Shown piece after piece: positions 47,495 to 56,152 of a DNA stretch of 64,000 nucleotides. The translations under genes and the position numbers were made by a program. The stretch is from Steroidobacter denitrificans (GTDB lineage Bacteria > Pseudomonadota > Gammaproteobacteria > Steroidobacterales > Steroidobacteraceae): contig NZ_CP011971.1 of the NCBI RefSeq assembly GCF_001579945.1, positions 372,001 through 436,000 of the forward strand, written 5' to 3'. Below the pieces are notes generated by a model. The model did no database searches and was not told the origin of the DNA. It saw only the letters and a program-made list of their open reading frames with translations. The stretch's first letter is position 1. Each line of letters starts with the position of its first letter.

Positions 47495-48235
47495 ATGCGC
47501 TATCGGATTAGCCTTGCCCTCGTCGCGATCGCCGCGCTGACAGCGGGTTCCCCGGTTCGTGCCGATTGGACCGGGCAAGGCGAGGCGGGTTTGGTCATCT
47601 CCGGCGGCAATACCGAGACCGAAACCGCAAATGCCAAATTGAAGTTGGCAAACGAGATAGGCAAATGGAAACATTCCTTCGGCCTGGCCGGATTGTATGC
47701 ATCAGACGATGCCGGCACGACAGCGCAACGTTGGGAAGCCTTTGGACAGTCCGATTACAATTTCTCGGATCGTACATTCTGGTTCGGGGCAGGTCGTTAT
47801 GAGGATGACAAGTTCAGCGGCTTCGAATATCAAGCGACGCTGTCGAGCGGTCTGGGCCGCAAGTTTATCGATACGGAGGCGACCCAATTCGTGGGTACGG
47901 CCGGCGTCGGTTATAAGTTCTTCGAAACGCGCGATGCATTCGACGATGCCGGTGTCCTGGTGGAATCCGGTGACAACGATAGCGAGGTCGTCTTCCGCGG
48001 TACGCTTGCGTTCGAGCATGCTTTCAATGCTTCCACCAAGCTGATCGACGCGTTTGTCACCGAAGCAGGCTCTGACAATACCTACCTGCAGAACGACCTG
48101 ACCTTGCAGGTGAAAATGACCGATGTGCTGGCGTTGGCACTCGGATATTCGGTACGCCACAACACCGATCCGCCCATGGGTTTCAAGAAAACCGACACCT
48201 TGACGACGGTCAATCTGGTATACGAATTCAAGTAG
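47495..48235 (+). CDS. DUF481 (YdiY-like) outer-membrane beta-barrel protein
   Basis: 246 aa. Signal peptide at residues 1-~23 (ISLALVAIAALTAGSPVRA), then DUF481: DWTGQGEAGLVISGGNTETE opens the repeated amphipathic strands, and the C-terminus VNLVYEFK ends in an aromatic-plus-basic barrel terminus. Shine-Dalgarno AGGAG lies 9 nt before the ATG. It is probably a salt- or acid-responsive outer-membrane protein by analogy with YdiY; function unproven. It overlaps the convergent peptidase gene by 8 bp. Confidence 0.93.
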   Translation: MRYRISLALVAIAALTAGSPVRADWTGQGEAGLVISGGNTETETANAKLKLANEIGKWKHSFGLAGLYASDDAGTTAQRWEAFGQSDYNFSDRTFWFGAGRYEDDKFSGFEYQATLSSGLGRKFIDTEATQFVGTAGVGYKFFETRDAFDDAGVLVESGDNDSEVVFRGTLAFEHAFNASTKLIDAFVTEAGSDNTYLQNDLTLQVKMTDVLALALGYSVRHNTDPPMGFKKTDTLTTVNLVYEFK

Positions 48236-50453
48236 ACGGTATTTTTTCCTCCTCGAGGGCCGAGCCGCCGCCGGTGAGGCCCCGGGATTCCAGCAGCGGG
48301 ACGATGTCGGGCCGCTGACCGTAGAAATCCTCAAAAATCGTCAGCATGTCGGCGCTGAAACCCTTCGAAAGGATTTTTTGCCGCAGATGCTGGCCGCCGG
48401 CGCGTGTCAGCCCTCCATGGGTTTTGAACCAATGCACGGTGTCGGCCGCCAGTACTTCGCTCCATATATAGGCGTAGTAGCCCGACGAGTAACCGATGGG
48501 CGAGGCGAAAATGTGTGAAAAATAGGTCGAGCGGTAGCGCGGCGGCACTGGAGGAAAGTCCATACCGGCGGCTTGGAGCGCGGCAGCCTCGAATTTCTCC
48601 ACTGCGGATTGCGGCGGCGTTTTGCCGGCGGGTAGCTGGTGCCAGGCCTGGTCCAGCATCGCCGAGGCCAGGTACTCGGTCGTGCCATAGCCCTGATTGA
48701 ACTTGCTGGCCGCCAGTACTTTGTCCATCAGGGACTGGGGCATCGCCGCGCCGGTGCGGTGATGCTTGGCATAGTTCGCCAGCACTCGTGGCTCGATCGC
48801 CCACATTTCATTGTACTGCGAGGGATATTCGACAAAGTCACGCGGCACGTTCGTGCCGGAAAACAGCGGATACGCCACGTCCGAGAACAGGCTGTGCAGG
48901 GCATGGCCGAATTCGTGAAATGCCGTGGTGACTTCATCAAAAGTCAGCAGCGTGGGCTGGCCTGCCGGGGGCTTGGGCACATTGAGGTTGTTGATCACCA
49001 CCGGCCGTGTACCCAGCAGGCGTGATTGATCGACGAAGGTGCTCATCCATGCGCCGCCGCGCTTGTTGCTGCGCGCATACCAGTCGGCCATGAACAAACC
49101 CAGGGTAGAGCCGTCGGCATCAAAGACTTCGAAGACGCGGACGTCTTCATGATAGGTGGGCAGGTCCGTGCGTTCCTTGAACGTTATCCCGAAGAGCTCC
49201 GTTGCCGCGAACAGTACGCCGTCGCGCAGAACCCGCTCCATTTCGAAATAGGGCCGTACTTCGGCTTCGTCATAGGCGAATTGCGCTTTCCGGACCTGTT
49301 CAGCGTGGAAATCCCAGTCCCAGGCTTCCAGCCGGAAGGATTCGGTGCCGTTTTCCGCAGCCTGACGGTCGATCAGCTGCTGTATGACGGCCGCCTCCTT
49401 TTTGGCGTTCGCCATGGCGGGCGGAGCAAGCTGCTTCAACATGCCGTCCACGGCGCCGGTCGTCCCGGCCGTTTCGTCTTCGAGCACGTAGGCTGCATGG
49501 TTCGCATAACCTAGCAGCGCAGCGCGCTCGGCGCGCAGCTTCACGATCTGCGCCACCAGGCCGGTAGTGTCGTAGGTTCCCCCCCAGCCGCGCCCGATGG
49601 AAGCGCGGAAAATACGTTCACGCAAGGCACGACTTGTCAGTTGCGACAGCGGCGGTTGGCCGGTGGTGTTCAGCAAGGCGATGACCCATTTGCCCGGCAT
49701 GCCGCGCGCCTTCGCCGCTTCGGCGGCGACTGCGATTTGTTCATCCGTGAGTCCGTCGAGCTCGGCGCGCGAGTCCACGACGATTGCGGCGGCGTTGACG
49801 CCGTTGAGCACCTGCCGGCGGAATTCGGTGGTCGAACTCGAGAGCTGCTCGTTCAGTTGTTTCAGTGTTTCCTTATCGGTGTCCGAGAGCCTGGCGCCGG
49901 CGCGCACAAACAGCGTCTCGTAACGTTCCAGCAGCCGCAGGGATTCAGCGTCCAGGCCCAGCGTGGCGCGGCGTTCGTAAAGATCGTGTACGCGGGCATA
50001 CAGCGCGGGATCCAGGAAGATCGCATCGGTATGCGCCGCGATCGGCGCCGCCGCCCAGCTTTGGACATCCTCGATCACGGGGTTCGTGTTGGCTGCAGCG
50101 AGATTCTCGAACACCGCCTGCACGCGCGTCAGCAGGCGTCCCGAACGCTCCATGGCGAGGATGGTGTTTTCGAAGCTTGGAGCGGCCGGATTGGCGGTGA
50201 TCGCCGCGATTTCCTCGCGCTGCTGCGCCATGCCGGCGATGAGGGCAGGCTTGAAATGTTCGTTCTTGATGCGGTCCAGCGGCGGAAGCTGGTACGGGAG
50301 CGTGCTTTCCCGTGCGAAAGGATTGTCCGATGGCAGCGTGGTCGTGGTCGTGGTCGTGGTCGAGGCGTAGGTCATGGGGATTCCGAAGATGGTCGTCGCT
50401 GCCAGAAGCAGCGTGGTGATCAGCAGGGATGTCGAGCGTGAAACGTTGCCCAT
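48228..50453 (-). CDS. dcp: M3-family peptidyl-dipeptidase (Dcp-like), exported
   Basis: 741 aa. Zinc dipeptidyl carboxypeptidase of the thimet oligopeptidase clan. HEFGH at 513-517 with the downstream Glu ligand in the FVEYPSQYNE segment. The N-terminal LPPLDRIKNEHFKPAL and C-terminal YYAYIWSEVLAADT are Dcp signatures. A signal peptide (LLITTLLLAATTIFG) predicts export. A tract of eight Thr follows directly, coded by a hexamer repeat. The start at 50453 has AAGGA 7 nt upstream; another ATG lies 15 bp upstream. Confidence 0.94.
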   Translation of the reverse strand: MGNVSRSTSLLITTLLLAATTIFGIPMTYASTTTTTTTTLPSDNPFARESTLPYQLPPLDRIKNEHFKPALIAGMAQQREEIAAITANPAAPSFENTILAMERSGRLLTRVQAVFENLAAANTNPVIEDVQSWAAAPIAAHTDAIFLDPALYARVHDLYERRATLGLDAESLRLLERYETLFVRAGARLSDTDKETLKQLNEQLSSSTTEFRRQVLNGVNAAAIVVDSRAELDGLTDEQIAVAAEAAKARGMPGKWVIALLNTTGQPPLSQLTSRALRERIFRASIGRGWGGTYDTTGLVAQIVKLRAERAALLGYANHAAYVLEDETAGTTGAVDGMLKQLAPPAMANAKKEAAVIQQLIDRQAAENGTESFRLEAWDWDFHAEQVRKAQFAYDEAEVRPYFEMERVLRDGVLFAATELFGITFKERTDLPTYHEDVRVFEVFDADGSTLGLFMADWYARSNKRGGAWMSTFVDQSRLLGTRPVVINNLNVPKPPAGQPTLLTFDEVTTAFHEFGHALHSLFSDVAYPLFSGTNVPRDFVEYPSQYNEMWAIEPRVLANYAKHHRTGAAMPQSLMDKVLAASKFNQGYGTTEYLASAMLDQAWHQLPAGKTPPQSAVEKFEAAALQAAGMDFPPVPPRYRSTYFSHIFASPIGYSSGYYAYIWSEVLAADTVHWFKTHGGLTRAGGQHLRQKILSKGFSADMLTIFEDFYGQRPDIVPLLESRGLTGGGSALEEEKIPST
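50338..50361. repeat. (GTGGTC)4 hexamer repeat coding Thr8
   Basis: Four exact GTGGTC units on the plus strand encode eight consecutive Thr in the Dcp-like protein just after its signal peptide. Copy-number change would add or remove Thr pairs without a frameshift. Confidence 0.92.
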
Positions 50454-51100
50454 GATATTTCCTTTCATTGCCGGGCCGGCCAAGCCTCGCTGCGGGGACG
50501 GCCCGGCCGGGTCCGATCGCCTGCTCGGCCAATACGCCAAGCCTGATCCGACAGGGTTGCAAATACGTGGGTATAGCTCAAGTCGATTGTCGTTCGATCG
50601 GGCCGCGAGGTCGAGATTTCGCAATGGCCGCTCCCGTTTCCCGTCCGGCTCCCGGAGGATAGCGGAACATTGCCGCCGCTGATCACAGGCGCGGCGGCGC
50701 TCGATGAGACGGGAACGGCTCGGCGCACTGCGCACCGGATGGCGCTGCCATGGGTTTCTGCATTGGTCATGGAGCGGTTCATCGTAATGCCCGCGCCGCC
50801 GTGCGAACGCTCGGTCCGATGCCGGGAATTTTTACAAGCTTCACGCCTGTTTGACTCGCCTCGCTTTGCGACGAAGCACAAATCGTGACGGGTTCCTCAT
50901 CGCCGGTGTGAGCTGTTTAACACCCCGCCGTCCATCATGGTTCATGGCAAGGCGCCGGTGCGTCAACAGATGCGTCTGGACAGTGTTTTTGTCGCATATG
51001 CTTACAGAGCTGGTATGGAACCCGCGCAGAATGGCCGGTAATGAACGTTGGACCGAAGTTTGCATTGCATTGGTCAGGCTGAATTTCCTGGTTGAAGACA
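50454..51100. other. Intergenic region between dcp and the PEP-CTERM gene (647 bp)
   Basis: No convincing gene; short frames on both strands lack Shine-Dalgarno sites and family features. It contains a 46-bp repeat (50683-50728) matched beyond the PEP-CTERM gene. Promoters for both flanking genes should lie here, but no clear -35/-10 pair was found. Confidence 0.6.
50683..50728 (+). repeat. Direct repeat, copy A, flanking the PEP-CTERM gene
   Basis: Matches 52010-52055 at 41 of 46 bases; all five differences are transitions. The core is TCACAGGCGCGG-N-GGCGC-N-CGATGAGACG. Weaker similarity (ATTGCCG) extends upstream of both copies. Confidence 0.85.
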
Positions 51101-51958
51101 ATGCGAAGACGCCGATCGATTCTATTGCTCGTTCTGATTCCGAGCGCGCTGGGTGTTGCTGCCTTGAGCGATGTTTGGAGCGGATCGAATACCCGTATGG
51201 ATGAATATACCGCCTCCGTATCCGCTGCCGGACCTGGTTTCGGAACCGGCGTGTTCAGCCAGGACCCGTGCGTTTCGGATCAGATGTCGTCGACATGCAT
51301 TCATGCAGATGCAGGTGTGCAAGCTGGATATCCGGAGCTGGATTTTGCGGATCAACACCACGGATCCGATCGTCGGTGGATGGGGAGACCCGCGGGTGAG
51401 GAAGGAGAAGCCGTCTCGCGGCTGGCGCGCCTGCATGCGCCTTCGCCGGGGAGCGATCCGGAAGCGGCGACCGCGGACGAAGCGGCATCCGCAGACCGAC
51501 CGATCCGATTCGCGGACATGGGCGGCCTGCGTGGTAGCGGCGCGGGCGCCAGGGCAAAGCTTGTACCGGATGAGCAGGGAACAGCGGCTGAAAGGTCACC
51601 GCCGGCGGATCATCCTGGCGCAGATCCTGTCGAGCCTGCCGCTGATACTTCCGCGGATTCGCATCCGAATACCGGCTCGGACACTGAAGAACAGCCGTCG
51701 CTACCGGTACAGAATACGGATACGGCTCGGGATACGAACTCGGATGCAGGCCGGGGAGCGCACCCGGGGATGGACGATGAACCGGGGCATGGAGACGGGC
51801 ATCCGCCGGCATCCTTCTATCCCGTTGATCCCGAGCATCCGCCGGTGCAGGTGCCCGAGCCGGGTACGCTGGGATTGCTGATCGTCGGTCTGTTGGGATG
51901 TGCCGCTCGCCGTAGGACGGTTCGCAGGGCCGGGTCGAGTACGAATTACCAGGCCTGA
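51101..51958 (+). CDS. PEP-CTERM sorting-domain protein of unknown function
   Basis: 285 aa. Signal peptide at residues 1-~25 (RRRRSILLLVLIPSALGVAAL). The long middle (~30-245) is rich in Asp, Ala, Pro, Gly and His and looks disordered, with no family I recognise. The C-terminus is a PEP-CTERM signal: VPEP at 251-254, a hydrophobic helix (GTLGLLIVGLLGCAA), then an Arg cluster. Such proteins are processed by an exosortase and usually belong to exopolysaccharide or surface systems; no exosortase is in the window. The ATG at 51101 is preferred over a TTG three codons earlier. Confidence 0.75.
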   Translation: MRRRRSILLLVLIPSALGVAALSDVWSGSNTRMDEYTASVSAAGPGFGTGVFSQDPCVSDQMSSTCIHADAGVQAGYPELDFADQHHGSDRRWMGRPAGEEGEAVSRLARLHAPSPGSDPEAATADEAASADRPIRFADMGGLRGSGAGARAKLVPDEQGTAAERSPPADHPGADPVEPAADTSADSHPNTGSDTEEQPSLPVQNTDTARDTNSDAGRGAHPGMDDEPGHGDGHPPASFYPVDPEHPPVQVPEPGTLGLLIVGLLGCAARRRTVRRAGSSTNYQA

Positions 51959-52009
51959 GTCACCGTCGGCGCCGGAGCGTCATCCCGGGCACCATTGCCG
52001 GGCAGCCGG

Positions 52010-52055
52010 TCACAGGCGCGGTGGCGCCCGATGAGACGAAAACGGCCCGGCGCAC
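52010..52055 (+). repeat. Direct repeat, copy B, flanking the PEP-CTERM gene
   Basis: Second copy of the 46-bp repeat at 50683-50728, same orientation, 1,327 bp downstream. It lies in the 146-bp gap between the PEP-CTERM gene and the 3' end of the DUF1343 gene. Confidence 0.85.
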
Positions 52056-52104
52056 GGTATACCGGACGGTGCAGTCGGCCCGGTGGCGGCGCTCGAGGCT
52101 GCAT

Positions 52105-53310
52105 TCAGCGATACAGCAGAATGTCCTCGCGTTCCTTGCACCAGGCCGCTTCATCGCGCCCCGCCAGCGTATCCAGATCTGCGGCCGTCGCAGCAGCATC
52201 GTCCACCCACTCCCGCAGCAGAGGGCTGCCGTTGATCAAGTCGATCGCCAGGCGCTCATGCTCGTATTCATAGGGAAAATCACGCCATAATGCGTAGTCC
52301 GGATACATGCGGCGCAGTGCCTTGAAAGCAAGCGCCTGCAACCGCCAGGGCTGGAATCTGCGATGATCGTAGCTGCCGGTCTCCACATGGATCTGCAGCC
52401 CCGCACAAAGCTGTCCGGCATGCTTGTGGAACGAAGGCTCGAACCAACAGGGCCGCAGTTTGCATCCTTGCAGCCATTGGGGTGCCAGATTCTGCATCTG
52501 TGCGACTAGTACGCGTGTGTCCAGATCCGGTGCGCCGAACAATTCCAGCGGCCGGGTCGTGCCTCGCCCCTCCGACAAGGTGGTGCCTTCCAGCATCACG
52601 GTACCGGCGTAGCAGCGCGCCATCGAAAGATTCGGTGCATTGGGGCTGGGATTGATCCAGGCACGCGTGCCCAATGGCCAGCCGAAGCCGGGACCTTGCT
52701 CGGGTTTCCATCCCTGCATGACAATGACCCGGTAGTCGACATTCAGCCGCAAGGTTCGGATGAACCAGTGCGTCAGTTCCCCGAGGGTCAGGCCGTGGCG
52801 CATGGGCAGGGGGCCGGCGCCGACAAAGCTTTCCCAGCCTGCACGCAGGCGCAGTCCTTCGACGGGCCGTCCCGTAGGGTTGGGACGGTCGAGTACCCAT
52901 ACGGATTTACCGTATTCAGCGGCCGCCTCGAGCACATAGCGCAGCGTGGTGATGAAGGTGTAGATGCGGCAGCCGAGGTCCTGCAAGTCGACCAGCAAGA
53001 CGTCGAAGCTGTCCATCATGGTGCGGGTGGGGCGGCGTACGTCGCCGTACAGGCTGAACACCGGGATTCCGTGTACGGGATCCTCGAAATCGGCCGATTC
53101 GATCATGTTGTCCTGTTTGTCGCCGCGCAGGCCGTGCTGCGGACCGAATGCCGCCGTCAAGTGCAGGGATTCGATTCGTGCCAGCGCGTCCAGCGTATGG
53201 GTCAGGTCTGCGGTCACCGATGCGGGATGCGCGAGCAGCGCGATTCGCCGGCCGGCCAGTTCGGTACGCAGGTCAGGCTCGCTCAACAGGCGGTCAACGC
53301 CGAATTTCAT
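52105..53310 (-). CDS. DUF1343 protein, NamZ-like exo-beta-N-acetylmuramidase
   Basis: 401 aa. The DUF1343 family includes Bacillus NamZ, which releases MurNAc from the non-reducing ends of peptidoglycan fragments. Family blocks: GRRIALLAHPASVTADLTHTL, FGPQHGLRGDKQDNM, PVFSLYGDVRRPT, VDLQDLGCRIYTFITTL, VLDRPNPTGRP, and EGTTLSEGRGTTRPLELFG. No signal peptide is visible at the chosen ATG (ATGA overlap with the gene upstream), so it probably acts in the cytoplasm on recycled fragments. It is the last gene of a uup-DOMON-DUF1343 operon. Confidence 0.9.
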   Translation of the reverse strand: MKFGVDRLLSEPDLRTELAGRRIALLAHPASVTADLTHTLDALARIESLHLTAAFGPQHGLRGDKQDNMIESADFEDPVHGIPVFSLYGDVRRPTRTMMDSFDVLLVDLQDLGCRIYTFITTLRYVLEAAAEYGKSVWVLDRPNPTGRPVEGLRLRAGWESFVGAGPLPMRHGLTLGELTHWFIRTLRLNVDYRVIVMQGWKPEQGPGFGWPLGTRAWINPSPNAPNLSMARCYAGTVMLEGTTLSEGRGTTRPLELFGAPDLDTRVLVAQMQNLAPQWLQGCKLRPCWFEPSFHKHAGQLCAGLQIHVETGSYDHRRFQPWRLQALAFKALRRMYPDYALWRDFPYEYEHERLAIDLINGSPLLREWVDDAAATAADLDTLAGRDEAAWCKEREDILLYR

Positions 53311-53948
53311 CCCATTCTTCCCGGTGCCGGTGCCGGTGCCGATGCCGGGGGCAGGGGGAGCTGCGCCACGAAACCTTCTGCACAATGGAAATCGGGCCTG
53401 CCGAGTGGATGCGCCAGGGCCCAGTAGCTGATCCGCCCCTGCAGATCTTCCAGCACGGCTGACAGGCCTAGAGACAGGCATGGATCAGCGCCGCCGGTTG
53501 CCGTTCTATCGGCAATCGTTGCATTCTCACCGGCCGCCGGTTGCAGATACGGTATCAGCGGATCCAGCTGAACCACCACGTCCGTTTCGAGTTGCTGCAA
53601 ACGCCGCCGGCATACGATCCGCGGTGCCGGTTCGGGGTGCAGCGCGCGCATGCCGGCACGATAGTCGTCAAAACGATAGATGGCCCACGTCCTCGACGGC
53701 GAAAAATTGAATTCCAGATAGGCGGATGCGGTCTCGGGGGCGATGAAGGCTTCGAAGCAGGTATGCCGCCATAGTTCATCGACGTGGCAGGGAGGCTGCC
53801 GGGGCGGTAGCCGCAACCGGTCGATATCGCCGTCCAGCCTATAGTGGAAGACGGTCCGGCCCTGGCCCAGGGTATCGATGCGCACGGTGAAGCGTTGCAC
53901 GAAGTCGCAGGGTGTTGCCGGATGACAGATGAGGGGCAGGGCGGGCAT
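53307..53948 (-). CDS. DOMON-like domain protein
   Basis: 213 aa. Resembles proteins annotated as DOMON-like, a beta-sandwich that may bind sugars or haem: FHYRLDGDIDRLRLPP, ELWRHTCFEAFIA, YLEFNFSPSRTWAIYRFDDYR, and the C-terminal ISYWALAHPLGRPDFH. The start MPALPLICHP at 53948 is 7 bp downstream of uup. The C-terminus is a Pro/Ala tail coded by a hexamer repeat. It overlaps the DUF1343 start by 4 bp, so a linked role in carbohydrate handling is likely; no enzyme activity can be assigned. Confidence 0.8.
   Translation of the reverse strand: MPALPLICHPATPCDFVQRFTVRIDTLGQGRTVFHYRLDGDIDRLRLPPRQPPCHVDELWRHTCFEAFIAPETASAYLEFNFSPSRTWAIYRFDDYRAGMRALHPEPAPRIVCRRRLQQLETDVVVQLDPLIPYLQPAAGENATIADRTATGGADPCLSLGLSAVLEDLQGRISYWALAHPLGRPDFHCAEGFVAQLPLPPASAPAPAPGRMG
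53321..53344. repeat. (CCGGTG)3-CCGATG repeat at the DOMON/DUF1343 junction
   Basis: Three exact CCGGTG units plus one variant code for the Ala/Pro tail of the DOMON-like protein. They end 10 bp upstream of the DUF1343 start codon, next to its Shine-Dalgarno on the minus strand. Confidence 0.88.
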
Positions 53949-53955
53949 GTTCGGA

Positions 53956-55785
53956 TTATGCGCCGTTCCGGGAATCGACGAGATTCGATCGGGCTTCCAA
54001 CTCGCTCCAGCGCTCGAACCGTTCGTTGAGCCGGTGCTCGAGATCCTGTGCCTGGCGCCGATCCGCCTTGATCCGCTCGCTACCTTGCTTGTGATACTCC
54101 GCACTGCTCATGTGTTCGGTGAGCGTACGCTGCTGTTGCTCGAGATTTTCGATTTCGGCGGGCAGCGCTTCCAACTCGCGTCTTTCCTTGTAGCTGAGCT
54201 TGGCCGGTGCTGCGATGCGCGTGGGCGGCGGCAGGCCGGCTTCGTCAGAGCTTTCCTTCCTGAGCTTGGGCGGTTGCTGTGCTACAGGGCGTTGTGCCAG
54301 CCAGTCGCTATAGCCGCCGACGTACTCCTGCCATTTGCCGTTTCCTTCCGCGACCAGTGTCTGGGTCACCACATTATCCAGGAATGCGCGGTCATGGCTG
54401 ACCAGCAGCAGAGTGCCGCCGTAGCCCTGCAGAGTCGACTCCAGCAGTTCGAGCGAGTCGATATCCAGATCGTTCGTGGGCTCGTCCATGACCAGCAGGT
54501 TCGCGGCGCGGGCGAACAGTCGTGCCAGCAGCAGCCGGTTACGTTCGCCGCCGGACAGCGCCTTGATCGGTGAACGAGCACGTTGCGGGGTGAACAGGAA
54601 ATCACCGAGATAACTCATCACGTGCTTGCGCTCACTACCGATCTCGATCCAGTCGGATCCCGGACTGATCGTTTCAAGTACGGATTTCTCGGGATCGAGC
54701 TGGTCGCGCATTTGGTCGAAGTAGGCGATCTGCAGGTTCGTGCCCAGGCGAACCGAGCCCGAATCCGGTTCAAGCTTGCCCAGAATGAGCTTGATCAGGG
54801 TGGATTTTCCGGCGCCGTTCGGACCGATCAGCCCGAGACGATCGCCACGCTGGATGCGAAGCGAAAGATTCTGCACGATGCGGCGCTCGCCGAAAGACTT
54901 GCCGACCCCTGCCAGCTCGGCGACCAGCTTTCCGGAGCGATCGCCGGAATCCAGGCTGAGCTTCACCTTGCCGAGCTGTTCGCGCCGCGCGGCGCGCTGC
55001 TCGCGCAGTGCTTCGAGTCTGCGCACACGGCCCTCATTGCGAGTGCGCCGTGCTTCCACTCCACGCCGGATCCAGGCTTCTTCCTGCGCCCAGAATTTAT
55101 CGAACTTGCGATTTTCGATGCCTTCGGCGGCAAGTTGTTCGCTCTTGCGCGCTTCATAAACCGCGAAATTTCCGGGATAGGAGCGTAGCAGCCCGCGATC
55201 GAGTTCCAGGATGCGTGTCACCACGCGGTCCAGGAAGGTGCGATCGTGCGTGACGACGATCGCGGCGGGACCCTTGATCAACAGATCTTCCAGCGCTTCG
55301 ATGCCGCCGATGTCGAGATGATTGGTGGGTTCGTCGAGAAGCAGTAGATCCGGCTGTAAGCTGAGCGCCAGCGCCAGCGCGGCGCGTTTGCGCTCGCCGC
55401 CCGAGAGGTTTTGGGGCGCGCGATTCGGCGTGACGGCGAGCCGGTGCAGATACTCACCGAGTCTGGCGTCGATGCGCCAGCGTTCACGGTCATCGGCGAT
55501 TTCGTCCAGCCGCCCGCGCAGGACCAGGCTGTCGCGAACGTCGGCGGCCGGCGGCAATTCGGGCTCCTGCTCGATCAGCGTTACGCGCAAGCCGTCCTGC
55601 CGAACCATTTCGCCGTCATCCAGTGGTGAGATTCCGGCAATGATTTTCAGGAGAGACGACTTGCCGGTACCGTTGCGGCCGATGAGCCCGACCCGTTCGC
55701 CTGCATCGATCGTCAGGGATGCGCGGTCCAGCAGCGGATGCAGGCCATAGGCGAGTTCGGCGTTCCTGAGCGTCAGCAGTGGCAT
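53956..55785 (-). CDS. uup: ABC-F ATPase Uup
   Basis: 609-aa soluble tandem ABC ATPase that acts on the ribosome or branched DNA intermediates. First Walker A GRNGTGKS at 36-43, signature LSGGERKR, Walker B LLLLDEPTNHLD; second set GPNGAGKS, LSGGERNR, LLVMDEPTNDLD. The C-terminal coiled coil (LSYKERRELEALPAEIENLE, then a Gln/Glu-rich hairpin) is typical of Uup and binds nucleic acid. First gene of the minus-strand operon. Confidence 0.95.
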   Translation of the reverse strand: MPLLTLRNAELAYGLHPLLDRASLTIDAGERVGLIGRNGTGKSSLLKIIAGISPLDDGEMVRQDGLRVTLIEQEPELPPAADVRDSLVLRGRLDEIADDRERWRIDARLGEYLHRLAVTPNRAPQNLSGGERKRAALALALSLQPDLLLLDEPTNHLDIGGIEALEDLLIKGPAAIVVTHDRTFLDRVVTRILELDRGLLRSYPGNFAVYEARKSEQLAAEGIENRKFDKFWAQEEAWIRRGVEARRTRNEGRVRRLEALREQRAARREQLGKVKLSLDSGDRSGKLVAELAGVGKSFGERRIVQNLSLRIQRGDRLGLIGPNGAGKSTLIKLILGKLEPDSGSVRLGTNLQIAYFDQMRDQLDPEKSVLETISPGSDWIEIGSERKHVMSYLGDFLFTPQRARSPIKALSGGERNRLLLARLFARAANLLVMDEPTNDLDIDSLELLESTLQGYGGTLLLVSHDRAFLDNVVTQTLVAEGNGKWQEYVGGYSDWLAQRPVAQQPPKLRKESSDEAGLPPPTRIAAPAKLSYKERRELEALPAEIENLEQQQRTLTEHMSSAEYHKQGSERIKADRRQAQDLEHRLNERFERWSELEARSNLVDSRNGA

Positions 55786-55909
55786 GGTAATGAATGGGGC
55801 GAGGAAGGCGGTGAGCGCGGCAGTGCATCATACCTGCTTGCCCCGCGTCGAGGCGCACCGGTCCGGCGGTCGTGCGGCAAGCGTGAGCCCGGGGTCTGTT
55901 TCGGGCATC

Positions 55910-56134
55910 ATGCGCTTCATGAAGATCGCAAAGCCGTTGTTGCTGGTCACGACGCCCATCGGCCTGGCCGGCGGACTCTACGAAGGCTGGCAGCTGGCGG
56001 GCGGCCTGGTGGTCGCCATGGCGGCGTTGATCGGCGTGATCGCGGTCGCGCTGGGATCCATCGTACTGACCATCCGACGTGAGCGCGCGGCGCAGGAGCA
56101 GAGGAACAAGGAGGCAGCTGCCGGCCCGCAATGA
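55910..56134 (+). CDS. Small hypothetical membrane protein
   Basis: About 74 aa from the ATG at 55910 (another ATG at 55919). Two closely spaced hydrophobic segments (IAKPLLLVTTPIGLAGG and LAGGLVVAMAALIGVIAVA) are followed by a charged, Ala/Glu-rich tail. No family is recognised and the Shine-Dalgarno is weak. It is kept because its hydrophobic pattern and basic-then-acidic tail look like real protein and the space is otherwise empty. Divergent from uup, convergent with crcB. Confidence 0.55.
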   Translation: MRFMKIAKPLLLVTTPIGLAGGLYEGWQLAGGLVVAMAALIGVIAVALGSIVLTIRRERAAQEQRNKEAAAGPQ

Positions 56135-56152
56135 TTCACGGGTTCGGCATGC

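Noticed and set aside
51171-51881. 236-codon frame overlapping the PEP-CTERM gene in another phase
   Set aside because: Arg/Ile-rich product with no signal or domain; the other frame has both a signal peptide and a PEP-CTERM tail in register.
52025-52050. Hammerhead-like letters (GATGAG...CGAAAAC) in repeat copy B
   Set aside because: The CUGAUGA core is not exact, the GAAA element is not kept in copy A, and the three required stems cannot be drawn.
50338-53344. Hexamer tracts considered as CRISPR or minisatellite arrays
   Set aside because: Units are 6 bp without spacers and lie in frame inside coding sequence.
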